A program made the translations under genes and the position numbers. DNA of 64,000 bases, from NCBI GenBank assembly GCA_903828245.1, contig CAIKLP010000018.1, positions 1-64,000 of the forward strand, given 5' to 3'. The stretch comes from an uncultured bacterium. Its GTDB lineage: Bacteria > Bacteroidota > Bacteroidia > Sphingobacteriales > Sphingobacteriaceae. Below the pieces are notes generated by a model, which searched no databases, was not told the origin of the DNA, and worked only from the letters and a program-made list of their open reading frames with translations. Below, in pieces: positions 1-9,452 of the stretch (positions are counted from its first letter, which is position 1; every line of letters begins with the position of its first letter).

Positions 1-132
1 ATTGGTTTCGGGGTTTGGGCCACCAGCCTTCACAGCCATTACAATGTCTTTGCCAATGCGGGTAAATGTTTTAGCCATTTTACCCCAACGTTTCATTTTG
101 CGTTCTTTACGAAATTCGAATGCTCTTCCCAT
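1..132 (-). CDS. YebC/PmpR family regulator, N-terminal fragment
   Basis: The first 44 codons are read on the minus strand from an ATG at 132 to the window edge; the rest lies outside. The sequence begins [20 protein letters not shown] and continues with [21 protein letters not shown]. This is the Bacteroidota form of the conserved N-terminus of the YebC/PmpR family (TACO1 in mitochondria), which has a Lys/Arg-rich start followed by the F-T-x-x-x-K-x-I-x-x-A-x-x-x-G-G-P-x-P signature. Members are described as DNA-binding regulators or as factors that help ribosomes through difficult sequences. Only the N-terminal domain is visible, so completeness cannot be judged. Confidence 0.85.
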   Translation of the reverse strand, partial: MGRAFEFRKERKMKRWGKMAKTFTRIGKDIVMAVKAGGPNPETN

Positions 133-210
133 ACTATTTTTTCAAATGATGTACGAAGGTATAGAAAATTTAAAATTTCTACAATAAATTAACCTTCCTT
201 ATAAATGTAA

Positions 211-795
211 TTATAAACCTGTATTGTGTCTGAAAAGCTTAATGGCTATGGCTAGCAAGATAATTCCAAATGCTTTTCTTAGAATATTTAAGCCTGTTTT
301 ACCAAGCAGTGTTTCGAGTCTTGAAGTGTTTTTTAATACAGCATAAACAAAAATCATATTAATAATAATTCCAAAAATGATGTTTTGTGTTTCGTATTCA
401 CTTTTTAATGATAATAGGGTGGTCATAGTGCCCGCGCCTGCAATAATTGGAAAGGCCAATGGAACAATCGAAACAGAATCTGGAATTTCATCTTTGAAAA
501 AATTTGCACCCAATACCATTTCTAGTGCAATGATAAAAATAACCAAAGAGCCTGCAATGGCAAATGATTTAACATCTAAGCCAATAACGGCCAGTAATTG
601 CTCTCCTAAGAATAAAAAGATAATCATTAAAATTAAAGCGACCATCGATGCTTTTTCGGATTGAATATGCCCTGCTTTTTTGCGCAATTGAATGATTATG
701 GGTATGGCACCAACAATATCAATAATGGCAAATAAAATCATGGTGACCGAAATGATTTCTTTGAAGTTGAAATAATGCAAGATGGTATTTTTCAT
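211..795 (-). CDS. MarC family integral membrane protein
   Basis: This 194-residue protein is almost entirely hydrophobic with about six membrane segments. It matches the MarC (UPF0056) family: an N-terminal FAIIDIVGAIPIII segment, a central GSLVIFIIALEMVLGA helix, and the family's SIVPLAFPIIAGAGTMTTLL stretch near residues 108-127. Family length is about 200 residues, so it is complete. MarC proteins were named for multiple antibiotic resistance, but that role was later withdrawn for E. coli and the function is unknown. It lies 75 bases downstream of the amino acid permease, behind a clear terminator, so it is probably expressed at a low level by readthrough or from a promoter I could not identify. 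Confidence 0.85.
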   Translation of the reverse strand: MKNTILHYFNFKEIISVTMILFAIIDIVGAIPIIIQLRKKAGHIQSEKASMVALILMIIFLFLGEQLLAVIGLDVKSFAIAGSLVIFIIALEMVLGANFFKDEIPDSVSIVPLAFPIIAGAGTMTTLLSLKSEYETQNIIFGIIINMIFVYAVLKNTSRLETLLGKTGLNILRKAFGIILLAIAIKLFRHNTGL

Positions 796-811
796 ATTGT
801 TTAATTAAAAA

Positions 812-849
812 AAAGAGCCAGTATTCAAAAATAAAAATACTGGCTCTTT
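812..849 (-). terminator. Rho-independent terminator of the amino acid permease
   Basis: A perfect 14-bp inverted repeat (812-825 with 836-849, core AGAGCCAGTATT) encloses a 10-base loop. Read on the minus strand the stem is followed by a run of T (positions 815 down to 807). It sits just after the stop of the permease gene and before marC. Confidence 0.9.
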
Positions 850-870
850 GTAATATTAATTTCGTGTTAT

Positions 871-2322
871 TTATTTCTCTGAATTACGAATTTTACTATG
901 GTTTTTACTGTAGGCATAATAAATAATAATGCCTAAAATCATCCACAATGCGGCAACTTTTAAGGTGGTATAATCTAATGCAACAATCATTCCACCGCAT
1001 ATGATGATACCTAAAATGGGTACTAATGGCACCAATGGTGTTTTAAATGGGCGCTCTAAATCAGGGCTCTTTACTCTTAAAATCCAGATACCTGCACTTA
1101 CCAACACGAATGCCAATAAAGTTCCGAACGAAGTTAAATCGCCGGCAACACTACCTGGTACAAATGCTGCAAATAAGCCTACCAAAACAAATAAGATCAT
1201 ATTGCTTTTGTGTGGTGTGCTATATTTTGGATGTAATTCTGAAAATACTTTTGGTAATAATCCGTCTTTAGACATGGTATAAAATACACGGGATTGTCCT
1301 AATAACATCACTAAAATAACAGATGAAAATCCTGCTAAAATAGCAATGGTTACACCAGTTGCTAACCAACTATAACCACTCATGTAAGTAGAAATAACAT
1401 AGGCAACAGAAGCTTCTTTTCCTTTAGCTGGATCAGCAAATTCGCTCCAATTGGCTACACCAGTTAAAACATGTGAAAACAAAATATAAAGAATGGTGCA
1501 AATAACTAATGAACCTAAAATACCAATGGGCATATCTCTTTTTGGATTTTTTGCTTCTTGTGCTGCAGTAGAAACCGCATCAAAACCAATGAATGCAAAA
1601 AACACAATCGCTGCGCCACCTAATACGCCACCCCATCCCCATTTAAAAAATCCTTCGTGACCAGGTGTTCCTTCTGGAATCATAAATGGTGTATGGTTTT
1701 CTGGTTTAATAAACTGCCAGCCTAAAACAATAAATAATAATACGATGGCAACTTTAATAAATACAATGATACCATTGAGTTTAGCAGATTCTTGCGTACC
1801 TCTAATCAAAACCATGGTTAATACGAATAATATAACAAGTGCAGGTAAGTTAATAATACCAGAAACTCCGTTTAAAGATTCGAAAGGAGAATGGGACCAT
1901 TCATAGGGTATGGCACCACCTAATAATTTATTTAGATATTCGCTCCAAGCAATAGAAACGGTTGCTGCACCAAGTGCATATTCCATTATTAAAGCCCAGC
2001 CAATAATCCAAGCGACTAATTCGCCCATGGTGGTATAAGCATATGTATAAGCGCTTCCTGCTATTGGAATCATGGCAGCAAATTCTGCATAACACAAACC
2101 TGCAAATGCGCAACCTACGGCAGCCACAATAAACGATAAGGTTACAGCAGCGCCTGCGGCTTCACCCGCAGCAGCAGCAGTTCTAACAAATAAACCTGCG
2201 CCAATAATTGCGCCAATTCCTAATGCAATAAGATTCCAGCTACCTAGCGTTCGCTTTAAGCTACCTTCGCCAGTTGCATTGGCTTCTTTTAATAAATTCT
2301 CTATTGATTTAGTATATTTCAT
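871..2322 (-). CDS. APC-family amino acid permease (cationic amino acid transporter type)
   Basis: The 483-residue protein has about twelve membrane helices and belongs to the amino acid-polyamine-organocation superfamily. The substrate-binding G-x-G motif of helix 1 is in LIALGIGAIIGAGLFVRTAA, near residues 32-50. The conserved FFAFIGFDAVSTAAQEAKNP loop of helix 6 lies near residue 242. The overall sequence resembles the CAT/YfnA-like group. It should exchange or import amino acids with protons at the inner membrane; the substrate cannot be read from the sequence. It is monocistronic, with a TAnnTTTG element upstream (2345-2352) and a strong terminator downstream. Confidence 0.9.
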   Translation of the reverse strand: MKYTKSIENLLKEANATGEGSLKRTLGSWNLIALGIGAIIGAGLFVRTAAAAGEAAGAAVTLSFIVAAVGCAFAGLCYAEFAAMIPIAGSAYTYAYTTMGELVAWIIGWALIMEYALGAATVSIAWSEYLNKLLGGAIPYEWSHSPFESLNGVSGIINLPALVILFVLTMVLIRGTQESAKLNGIIVFIKVAIVLLFIVLGWQFIKPENHTPFMIPEGTPGHEGFFKWGWGGVLGGAAIVFFAFIGFDAVSTAAQEAKNPKRDMPIGILGSLVICTILYILFSHVLTGVANWSEFADPAKGKEASVAYVISTYMSGYSWLATGVTIAILAGFSSVILVMLLGQSRVFYTMSKDGLLPKVFSELHPKYSTPHKSNMILFVLVGLFAAFVPGSVAGDLTSFGTLLAFVLVSAGIWILRVKSPDLERPFKTPLVPLVPILGIIICGGMIVALDYTTLKVAALWMILGIIIYYAYSKNHSKIRNSEK

Positions 2323-2344
2323 AAAGATTGAATAGATCTATTTT

Positions 2345-2352
2345 CAAACCTA
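2345..2352 (-). promoter_or_regulatory. Putative -7 element of the amino acid permease promoter
   Basis: The minus strand reads TAGGTTTG, matching the Bacteroidota -7 consensus TAnnTTTG, 22 bases before the permease ATG. No TTTG is found at the usual 19-base spacing, so this is a partial match. Confidence 0.45.
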
Positions 2353-2404
2353 ATTAATTTTAACCAAAAAACATAGCCTAAATAGCATTTTGTTGGCTTA
2401 ATAA

Positions 2405-2441
2405 CAAAAAAAAAGAGCGCTAATGGGCGCTCCTTTTTTTT
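2405..2441 (-). terminator. Terminator downstream of the membrane pyrophosphatase
   Basis: GAGCGC (2415-2420) pairs with GCGCTC (2427-2432) around a six-base loop. An A-run lies on the left and a T-run on the right, so the hairpin can end transcription on either strand. It serves hppA, whose stop is at 2457. Confidence 0.8.
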
Positions 2442-2456
2442 ATATCTTCTGAAAGA

Positions 2457-4895
2457 TTATTTTTCTTCGTTTGTTGATTTGCTTGCTTCGGTTTTAGCAC
2501 TGCAGCTAGCTTTATCTTTACAATTAGCTTTGTCTTTACAAGCTTCCGAACTTCCGCTGCATTCCGACATATCGATGCCTTTATGCGCTTCTATCATTTT
2601 GATGCAAGCTGCTTTTTGTTCTGGGGTGCATTTCATGCTATCGCAATAAGCGGCACATGCTTCAGGAGTCATGCTCATGCATTTTGATAGGTCACAGTTA
2701 CCCATGTCTACCGAATCCATGCCTGCACACATTTCTGTTTGTGCATGACAATTCATTTCTTTGCTTTCTGCATTAACTACAGCAATATAAGGTGCAATTA
2801 CTAAAGAAACAATCGACATTAATTTAATTAAAATATTCATCGATGGTCCAGAAGTATCTTTGAATGGATCGCCTACGGTATCACCAGTAACAGATGCTTT
2901 ATGTGGTTCTGATTTTTTGTAATACATTTCGCCATTAATCATCACGCCTTTTTCGAAAGATTTTTTAGCGTTATCCCAAGCACCACCAGCGTTTGATTGG
3001 AAGATTCCCATCAATACACCAGAAACAGTTACACCTGCTAATAAACCACCTAATACTTCAGGGCCAAAAATAAAGCCAACAAGAATAGGAGTGATCAAAG
3101 CAATGGCACCTGGCATCATCATTTCGCGGATAGATGCTTTGGTAGAAATAGCTACACATTTTTCGTATTCAGGTTTTGCTTTGTATTCCATAATTCCAGG
3201 AATTTCTCTAAACTGACGACGCACTTCTTGTACCATATCCATGGCTGCTTTACCAACTGCTTGTATACACAATGCAGAGAAAATAAATGGAATCATTCCA
3301 CCTACAAATAAACCAGCTAATACATTTGCTTTGTAAATATCAATAGCATCAATTCCGGCAATACCTACAAATGCTGCAAATAAAGCCAACGATGTTAATG
3401 CTGCAGAAGCAATAGCAAAACCTTTACCAGTTGCTGCAGTTGTGTTTCCTACGGCATCTAAATTGTCTGTACGCTCACGCACTTCGGGAGGTAATTGACT
3501 CATCTCAGCAATACCACCTGCATTATCAGCAATTGGTCCGAATGCATCAATAGCTAATTGCATAGCTGTTGTAGCCATCATACCTGCTGCTGCAATGGCA
3601 ACACCATATAAACCTGCACAGTAGTATGAACCCATAATACCCGCAGCCAATGTTAAAATTGGAATAACAGTAGATTTCATTCCTACCGATAAACCACCAA
3701 TAATATTAGTAGCATGACCAGTTGATGATTGCTGAATGATAGACATTACAGGCGCTTTGCCCATTGCAGTATAATATTCTGTTACTATACTCATGATGGC
3801 ACCTACTAAAGTTCCAACAACAATGGCATAGAATACATTTAATTTTGTAAACTCATAACCTCTTAAGCTTAATGTTTCTGGCAACATCCAATTAACAATA
3901 AAATAAGAAGCGGCAACAGTCAATAACATAGAAGACCAGTTACCAATATTTAAAGCATTTTGTACACTCGATTTTTCATCTTTAATAGTTACAAACCAAG
4001 TTCCTACAATAGAAAACAAAATGCCTAAACCACAAATTACCATGGGTAATAAAATAGGAGACATGCCATTAAAATTATCGCTGCTTGCGTTAATTTCTTG
4101 ACCTAAAACCATAGTTGCTAAAATAGTTGCTACATAAGAACCGAATAAATCGGCACCCATACCTGCAACGTCACCTACGTTATCGCCTACGTTATCTGCA
4201 ATAGTTGCAGGATTACGCACGTCGTCTTCTGGAATTCCAGCTTCTACTTTACCTACTAAATCGGCACCCACATCGGCAGCTTTGGTATAAATACCACCAC
4301 CCACACGCGCAAACAATGCAATTGATTCGGCACCTAATGAGAAGCCTGTTAATACTTCGATCGCTGTGGTAACGGTGTTTGCACCTAAATCAGCAAATAT
4401 GCTTAAGAATGCGATAAACAATCCACCTAATCCTAAAATGGCTAAACCAGCAACTCCTAAACCCATTACGGTTCCACCTGTAAACGATACTTTTAAAGCT
4501 TGCTTTAAACTAGTACGAGCAGCTTGTGTAGTACGAACATTCGCTTTGGTAGCTACTTTCATACCTATATAACCAGCAGTAGCCGAAAATACAGCTCCAA
4601 TAATAAACGAGATAGAGATAATCCAACTAGAATGAATGGCTTTGCCATTTACTTCGTGGATGGTTCCAGAATAAGCCAATAATGCTGCTGCAAAAACAAC
4701 AAAAATGCTCAATACTTTCCATTCTGCTTTTAAAAATGCCATGGCACCATCTGCAATATAACCAGCTAATTCGGTCATTTTTGCATCGCCAGCATCTTGT
4801 TTAGATACCCATGCGCTTTTGATAGCCATTACAATAAGGCCAATTACGCCTAATGCGGGAATAAAATAAATTAAATTGCTTTGTAAAAAATCCAT
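2457..4895 (-). CDS. hppA: K+-dependent membrane-bound pyrophosphatase (H+ or Na+ pumping) with Cys-rich C-terminal tail
   Basis: This 812-residue ion-pumping pyrophosphatase couples hydrolysis of pyrophosphate to transport across the inner membrane. The diagnostic substrate-binding region is present: [20 protein letters not shown] followed by [20 protein letters not shown], around residues 206-248. Later come the DNAGG and [16 protein letters not shown] segments. The Ala in [10 protein letters not shown] occupies the position that is Lys in K+-independent enzymes, which indicates the K+-dependent class. Whether it pumps H+, Na+ or both cannot be settled by eye. The family core ends after the last helix (about residue 707). 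A further 105 residues rich in Cys, Lys, Glu and Met follow, making the protein longer than usual (typically about 670-770). A textbook promoter precedes it and a terminator follows, so it is transcribed alone. Confidence 0.95.
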   Translation of the reverse strand: MDFLQSNLIYFIPALGVIGLIVMAIKSAWVSKQDAGDAKMTELAGYIADGAMAFLKAEWKVLSIFVVFAAALLAYSGTIHEVNGKAIHSSWIISISFIIGAVFSATAGYIGMKVATKANVRTTQAARTSLKQALKVSFTGGTVMGLGVAGLAILGLGGLFIAFLSIFADLGANTVTTAIEVLTGFSLGAESIALFARVGGGIYTKAADVGADLVGKVEAGIPEDDVRNPATIADNVGDNVGDVAGMGADLFGSYVATILATMVLGQEINASSDNFNGMSPILLPMVICGLGILFSIVGTWFVTIKDEKSSVQNALNIGNWSSMLLTVAASYFIVNWMLPETLSLRGYEFTKLNVFYAIVVGTLVGAIMSIVTEYYTAMGKAPVMSIIQQSSTGHATNIIGGLSVGMKSTVIPILTLAAGIMGSYYCAGLYGVAIAAAGMMATTAMQLAIDAFGPIADNAGGIAEMSQLPPEVRERTDNLDAVGNTTAATGKGFAIASAALTSLALFAAFVGIAGIDAIDIYKANVLAGLFVGGMIPFIFSALCIQAVGKAAMDMVQEVRRQFREIPGIMEYKAKPEYEKCVAISTKASIREMMMPGAIALITPILVGFIFGPEVLGGLLAGVTVSGVLMGIFQSNAGGAWDNAKKSFEKGVMINGEMYYKKSEPHKASVTGDTVGDPFKDTSGPSMNILIKLMSIVSLVIAPYIAVVNAESKEMNCHAQTEMCAGMDSVDMGNCDLSKCMSMTPEACAAYCDSMKCTPEQKAACIKMIEAHKGIDMSECSGSSEACKDKANCKDKASCSAKTEASKSTNEEK

Positions 4896-4938
4896 AAGGT
4901 TTTTTTGATTTATGTTAAAATTAAAAATTCAAGGATTG

Positions 4939-4969
4939 CAAAAATACGCCCTTTAGCCGAATAATCAAA
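4939..4969 (-). promoter_or_regulatory. Bacteroidota-type promoter of hppA
   Basis: On the minus strand TTTG (4966-4969) is followed after exactly 19 bases by TATTTTTG (4939-4946). This fits the -33 TTTG / -7 TAnnTTTG consensus of the primary sigma factor in Bacteroidota. The predicted start of transcription leaves a leader of about 35-40 bases before the ATG at 4895. Confidence 0.75.
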
Positions 4970-5067
4970 CCTTAAGGATTTTTATTGTGTAAAATGATGA
5001 ATATCATTTGCATAATTCACTATAAATCATATATTTAAATATCTTTTAATTTATAAAAATACAGCCT

Positions 5068-5496
5068 ATGAGCAATCTAAATAAGTTAATTGCACTGAAA
5101 AACAAGCATGTTTTTAATATCTCTCCTAACGAAAACGTATTTAGTGCCTTAAAAATGTTGGTAGATAATAATATTGGTGCTTTAGTAGTAATGGAGCAGG
5201 GAAAGACTTTGGGGCTTTTTACAGAACGTGATTATGCAAGGAAAGTAGTTTTGTTAGGTAAAAACTCTAAAGAGGTATTGGTTGCAGAAATCATGAATAA
5301 ACAACCAGTTATTTTAGCTCCGAAAGATACTATTGCAAATGCTATGCAATTGATGACTGATAAAATGGTTCGTTACATTTTAATTATGGAAAACGAACAG
5401 CTCTTGGCCATTGTTTCGATTGGCGATTTGGTAAAGTATATTATTGATCAACAAGACCAAACCATACAATATTTAAATAAATATATTTCCAGTTAA
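5068..5496 (+). CDS. Two-CBS-domain protein
   Basis: The 142-residue protein consists of a tandem pair of CBS domains and nothing else. The first spans about residues 8-68, with NIGALVVMEQGKTLGLFTER. The second spans about 75-135, with MVRYILIMENEQLLAIVSIG. CBS pairs usually bind adenine nucleotides and act as energy or ligand sensors; stand-alone copies in Bacteroidota have no firmly assigned partner. It is transcribed away from hppA and converges on msrA with only 2 bases between the stop codons. Confidence 0.9.
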   Translation: MSNLNKLIALKNKHVFNISPNENVFSALKMLVDNNIGALVVMEQGKTLGLFTERDYARKVVLLGKNSKEVLVAEIMNKQPVILAPKDTIANAMQLMTDKMVRYILIMENEQLLAIVSIGDLVKYIIDQQDQTIQYLNKYISS

Positions 5497-5498
5497 AT

Positions 5499-6137
5499 CT
5501 ATTTTAATTTGTTTTTAAATGCTTTTTGAAACTTTTCCACTTTAGGTCTAATCACAAATTGGCAATAAGGTTGATCGCCGTTTTGGTTGAAATAATTTTG
5601 ATGGTATTTTTCTGCTTCGAAGAAAATAACTGCAGGAACAATTTCAGTTACAATTTCATTTTCGAAAGCGCCTGATTTTTGCAATTCAGTTTTGTAAAAT
5701 TCGGCAGTTGTTTTTTGTTCACTTGAGTGATAAAAAATAGCTGAACGGTATTGTGTTCCTACATCGCCGCCTTGTTTGTTTAAAGTTGTTGGATCGTGAC
5801 TTTCCCAAAAAGCTTGTAATAAAGTTTTATAAGTTACTTTTTTAGGATCAAAAATGAGTTGACAAACTTCTGCGTGACCGGTGTTACCAGTACAAACTTC
5901 TTCGTAAGTTGGGTTGGCGCGCGTGCCTCCTTCGTATCCAGATTTAACCGTTACGACTCCTTCAATTTGCTGAAATATAGCTTCAACACACCAAAAACAG
6001 CCTGCTCCAAAGGTAGCGGTGTCGGTCGTTTGCGGGTTTTCGATTTCTTGGTTCATGGTAATTTTTTTTGCGTTCAATGGAACAGAGGTACATCCCAAAA
6101 TAACGGTTAACAATACAATTGGGAGAATTATTTTCAT
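5499..6137 (-). CDS. msrA: Peptide-methionine (S)-S-oxide reductase MsrA, exported
   Basis: MsrA reduces methionine-S-sulfoxide in oxidised proteins. The active-site GCFWC motif lies near residue 46 within TATFGAGCFWCVEAIFQQ. The family blocks YEGGTRANPTYEEVCTGNTGHAE, GGDVGTQYRS and the C-terminal HQNYF are also present. The N-terminus MKIILPIVLLTVILGCTSVP has a hydrophobic segment ending in a lipobox-like LGC, so this copy is probably a periplasm-facing lipoprotein. It begins 3 bases after the stop of the TonB-dependent receptor gene and probably shares its transcript. Its stop converges on the CBS gene. Confidence 0.93.
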   Translation of the reverse strand: MKIILPIVLLTVILGCTSVPLNAKKITMNQEIENPQTTDTATFGAGCFWCVEAIFQQIEGVVTVKSGYEGGTRANPTYEEVCTGNTGHAEVCQLIFDPKKVTYKTLLQAFWESHDPTTLNKQGGDVGTQYRSAIFYHSSEQKTTAEFYKTELQKSGAFENEIVTEIVPAVIFFEAEKYHQNYFNQNGDQPYCQFVIRPKVEKFQKAFKNKLK

Positions 6138-6140
6138 TTT

Positions 6141-8441
6141 TTAAAAAGTCATGGTTATACCAAAACTAGGCAAGAATGGCAATTGGTATTTCTTTGCATA
6201 AGATATTCTATCAAAATAAAATAAATTATTTCTATCGTAAACATTTGTTACGCCCAAGGTAGTTTCTAAAATATTGTTTTTACTAAACTCCCATTTCTTT
6301 TTCATAGAAATATCTAAGCGATGGTACCAAGGCAAACGGCCTAAATTTAATTGTCCATAAATAACACCTAATTGTCCATTTTGTTCGGTATAAGAACTAT
6401 TAATATTTTCGAATAAAATTTTCTCGTAAAATCCTTGCGTTTGAGTGAATGGGAAGCCCGAACCTAAGTTCCAGCGACAATCAAACTCCCAATTGTGTTT
6501 TTTACCAAAAGCATAAGTGCCCACAATGTTTACATTGTGTCTTCTGTCGTAATGTGGGTTATAGTTTCTGATACCATCGTACCTGCTCACATAACCCAGC
6601 GAATAGGTCGCCCACAAATACAAGTTTTGTTTTTCGTATTTAAAGGTAAAGTCAATTCCTTTGGCTACACCATCTTCAATAACATAGTCTTCTCTTTGAT
6701 AGGCAGGTTTGTCTTTATATTCAGCTGTATTTGGATAAATTTTATCTCGGTTAATATTCGTTAACTGATCAAATTGCTTTATATAACCTTCCACATTAAT
6801 TTGGAATCGGTTGGTTACATCAAATTCAAAACCTGCAATAATGTGACGTGCTTTTTGAAGTTTGCTGGTTACTGGTTTTCCTCTAAAAGTAGCAGGTGCA
6901 TCTTCTGGTCCCGATAAAAATCCATAAAACAAGTTCACGATATCACGATCAGAACCAGCGCTCAATAAATTTTGACTAAAGAAACCAGATGCTAATTTAA
7001 ATCTGACAAATTCTGTAATAATATATTTGGCACTAAACCTAGGCTCTATAGACATTTCGGCCAACGAAGCATAATAATGTGCGCGAATACTTGGTTCTAA
7101 AATGAGTCTGTTGCTTGCATATTTATATTTAGTAAATGCAGCAATTTCTGAAGTAAATTGTTCTTGTTTAATAACGGTATTAGCCGCATTGGTAAATTGA
7201 AAATCGGTTTGGAAACCTAACATTTCAATGCCATATTTTAATTCATCTTTACCAATAAAATAAGTGAAATTTAATCCAGCGTTGAAACCATTAATTTTAC
7301 TAAAACGGGGCTTGCTAGTTAATTCTTTCATGCTAATATCATAACCAGAATAAGCGAAAGAACCATCGACTAAAACCGAAGAGGAACCAGGTATAACCAC
7401 AAAACTACCGCCAAAACCAGTGCTATTCCAAGCAATGGCTGCTGGCGCTTTGTAATTTACTTGGTCGGTAAACTTAAAGCCAAACAAGTTGAGTTTGCTA
7501 CCATTGGTGCTATTGAAAGAAATTTTTCCATACAAATCGGTAAAATTATAAGGTAATCCAGCGGTATCTACATAGCTATAAATATTTTTTGCGGTGCGTT
7601 CTAAGTAAGAAGTTCTGCCAGATAAAATAAAAGAAGAAGTGGACTTTCCTTCTTCATATTTACTTAAAGGTCCTTCTAATAAAAGTTTACTCGTAAATGG
7701 ATTGCTACCAATTTTCCCGCTTAGTTTTTGTTTATTTCCATCGCGTGTGGTAATATCCATTACAGCAGAAATTCGGCCTCCGTATTCTGCGCCAAAACCA
7801 CCGGTGTATACATCTGCATTTCTAATAATATCTGTTTCGAAAACAGAAAATAATCCTATCGAGTGAAATGGATTATAAACAATCATGCCATCTAACAATA
7901 CTTTATTTTGAATAGGGGAGCCACCACGAATATATAATTGACCGCCTTGGTCGCCTGTAAAGACAACGCCTGGTAGTATTTGAAGGTATTGTGCTAAATC
8001 TGGTTCGCCACCTACAGAGGGAATTCTATTAATTTGTTTTGGAGTAACTTTAGCTACCGAAACTTTTGTTTCGGTTAAGTTTTCGGTTTTATCGGCAGTA
8101 ATATCAACGGTATTAATGTTGACAGATTTTTGTGTTAAATAAATATTTTGTGTTATTCTGCCTCCAGGCTTTAGGGTTATTCTAATTTTTACAGTGTCAA
8201 ATCCAACGCCGGTGCTGCTTAAAATATACGATCCAGGATTTATTTTGCTAAGGTTATAAAATCCGTTTACATCACTTGCATTACCATTGCTTGTGCCTTC
8301 TAAAAATACTTTAGTGAAGATAATCGGTTCGCCTGTTTTTTTATCGTAAACAAAACCTCTTACTTCTGCAAATTGTGCTAAAGCAGGAATTGCAGTTAAA
8401 GTTAAAAACGCAAGAAGCAGGATTTTTTGTATTCTTTTCAT
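6141..8441 (-). CDS. TonB-dependent outer-membrane receptor with carboxypeptidase-like N-terminal domain
   Basis: The 766-residue protein starts with a signal peptide (MKRIQKILLLAFLTLTAIPALAQ). A carboxypeptidase-regulatory-like beta domain follows (about residues 25-105, EVRGFVYDKKTGEPIIFTKV). The plug domain covers about 125-235 (QLYIRGGSPIQNKVLLDGMI, GGFGAEYGGRISAVMDITTR). A 22-stranded-type barrel ends with an aromatic residue (SFGITMTF). No SusD partner is adjacent, so it is not a standard SusCD pair. The cargo is unknown. It is co-oriented and almost touching msrA, which could help maintain envelope proteins. Confidence 0.9.
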   Translation of the reverse strand: MKRIQKILLLAFLTLTAIPALAQFAEVRGFVYDKKTGEPIIFTKVFLEGTSNGNASDVNGFYNLSKINPGSYILSSTGVGFDTVKIRITLKPGGRITQNIYLTQKSVNINTVDITADKTENLTETKVSVAKVTPKQINRIPSVGGEPDLAQYLQILPGVVFTGDQGGQLYIRGGSPIQNKVLLDGMIVYNPFHSIGLFSVFETDIIRNADVYTGGFGAEYGGRISAVMDITTRDGNKQKLSGKIGSNPFTSKLLLEGPLSKYEEGKSTSSFILSGRTSYLERTAKNIYSYVDTAGLPYNFTDLYGKISFNSTNGSKLNLFGFKFTDQVNYKAPAAIAWNSTGFGGSFVVIPGSSSVLVDGSFAYSGYDISMKELTSKPRFSKINGFNAGLNFTYFIGKDELKYGIEMLGFQTDFQFTNAANTVIKQEQFTSEIAAFTKYKYASNRLILEPSIRAHYYASLAEMSIEPRFSAKYIITEFVRFKLASGFFSQNLLSAGSDRDIVNLFYGFLSGPEDAPATFRGKPVTSKLQKARHIIAGFEFDVTNRFQINVEGYIKQFDQLTNINRDKIYPNTAEYKDKPAYQREDYVIEDGVAKGIDFTFKYEKQNLYLWATYSLGYVSRYDGIRNYNPHYDRRHNVNIVGTYAFGKKHNWEFDCRWNLGSGFPFTQTQGFYEKILFENINSSYTEQNGQLGVIYGQLNLGRLPWYHRLDISMKKKWEFSKNNILETTLGVTNVYDRNNLFYFDRISYAKKYQLPFLPSFGITMTF

Positions 8442-8521
8442 ATATGCTAAAAGTTTGCAATATAATAGAATATAGCTTTAAAAGCGCGTTTTAATAGGAA
8501 AAAATCGATGAAAAAGGAGAA

Positions 8522-9451
8522 TTAGGCTCCTTGTTGACCAGCCAATAAATAGAGAACAGCCATTCGAATCGCAACGCCGTTTTCTACTTGATCTAGTATA
8601 ATAGATTGTTTAGCGTCGGCCACATCACTCGAAATCTCCACCCCTCTGTTAATGGGTCCTGGGTGCATCACCACAATTTCTTTTGGTAAAGAATCGAGCA
8701 AACTTTTAGTTAAACCATGCATCATGGTATATTCTCTTAAGCTTGGAAAATATTTAATGTCTTGTCGTTCTAATTGTATTCTTAGCATATTGGCTACATC
8801 GCACCAAGCTAGTGCTTTGCGTAAGTCGTGCTCTACGGTAACGCCAAGGCTTTCAATGTATTTTGGAATCAGTGTAGTTGGTCCGCAAACTTTAACTTCT
8901 GCACCTAATAATTTTAAGCAAAGAATATTAGAAAGTGCAACTCTTGAATGCATAATGTCACCGATAATTACTACTTTTTTTCCTTTAACCGTTCCTAGTT
9001 TTTCTCTGATAGAAAAAGCATCGAGTAAAGCTTGTGTAGGATGCTCGTGCGCGCCATCGCCCGCATTGATAATTGGCACATGAATATGTTTGGCTAAGAA
9101 TACTGCTGCTCCTGGATTTGGATGCCTCATCACCACCATGTCTACCTTCATGGCTAAGATATTATTAACAGTATCTATTAGTGTTTCCCCCTTACTTACC
9201 GACGATGAGGCCGCTGAAAAATTGACTACATCTGCAGATAATCTTTTCTGTGCTAGTTCAAAAGAAAGTTTGGTGCGGGTAGAGTTTTCAAAAAATATAT
9301 TGGCAATGGTGGTGTCTCTGAGTGAGGGAACTTTTTTAATGGGTCTGTTAATCACCGTTTTGAAATTGTCCGCTGTTTCAAAAATTAACTTAATATCATG
9401 TTGAGTTAATCCTTTGATTCCTAATAAATGGCGAACACTCAAATTTTGCAT
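8522..9451 (-). CDS. pyrB: Aspartate carbamoyltransferase, catalytic subunit
   Basis: PyrB condenses carbamoyl phosphate and aspartate in the second step of UMP synthesis. The 309-residue length is normal for the catalytic chain. The carbamoyl-phosphate-binding loop FFENSTRTKLSFELAQKRL lies near residue 53, and RHPNPGAA and NAGDGAHEHPTQALLDAFS follow. The C-terminal MHPGPINRGVEI completes the active site. There is no pyrI regulatory chain next to it. It begins one base after the pyrR stop, so the two genes form an operon. Confidence 0.96.
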   Translation of the reverse strand: MQNLSVRHLLGIKGLTQHDIKLIFETADNFKTVINRPIKKVPSLRDTTIANIFFENSTRTKLSFELAQKRLSADVVNFSAASSSVSKGETLIDTVNNILAMKVDMVVMRHPNPGAAVFLAKHIHVPIINAGDGAHEHPTQALLDAFSIREKLGTVKGKKVVIIGDIMHSRVALSNILCLKLLGAEVKVCGPTTLIPKYIESLGVTVEHDLRKALAWCDVANMLRIQLERQDIKYFPSLREYTMMHGLTKSLLDSLPKEIVVMHPGPINRGVEISSDVADAKQSIILDQVENGVAIRMAVLYLLAGQQGA

Positions 9452-9452
9452 A

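Noticed and set aside
8652-9083. Long open frame on the plus strand opposite pyrB
   Set aside because: It is antisense to a gene with all catalytic motifs, has no recognisable domain, and similar antisense frames lie opposite most strong genes here.
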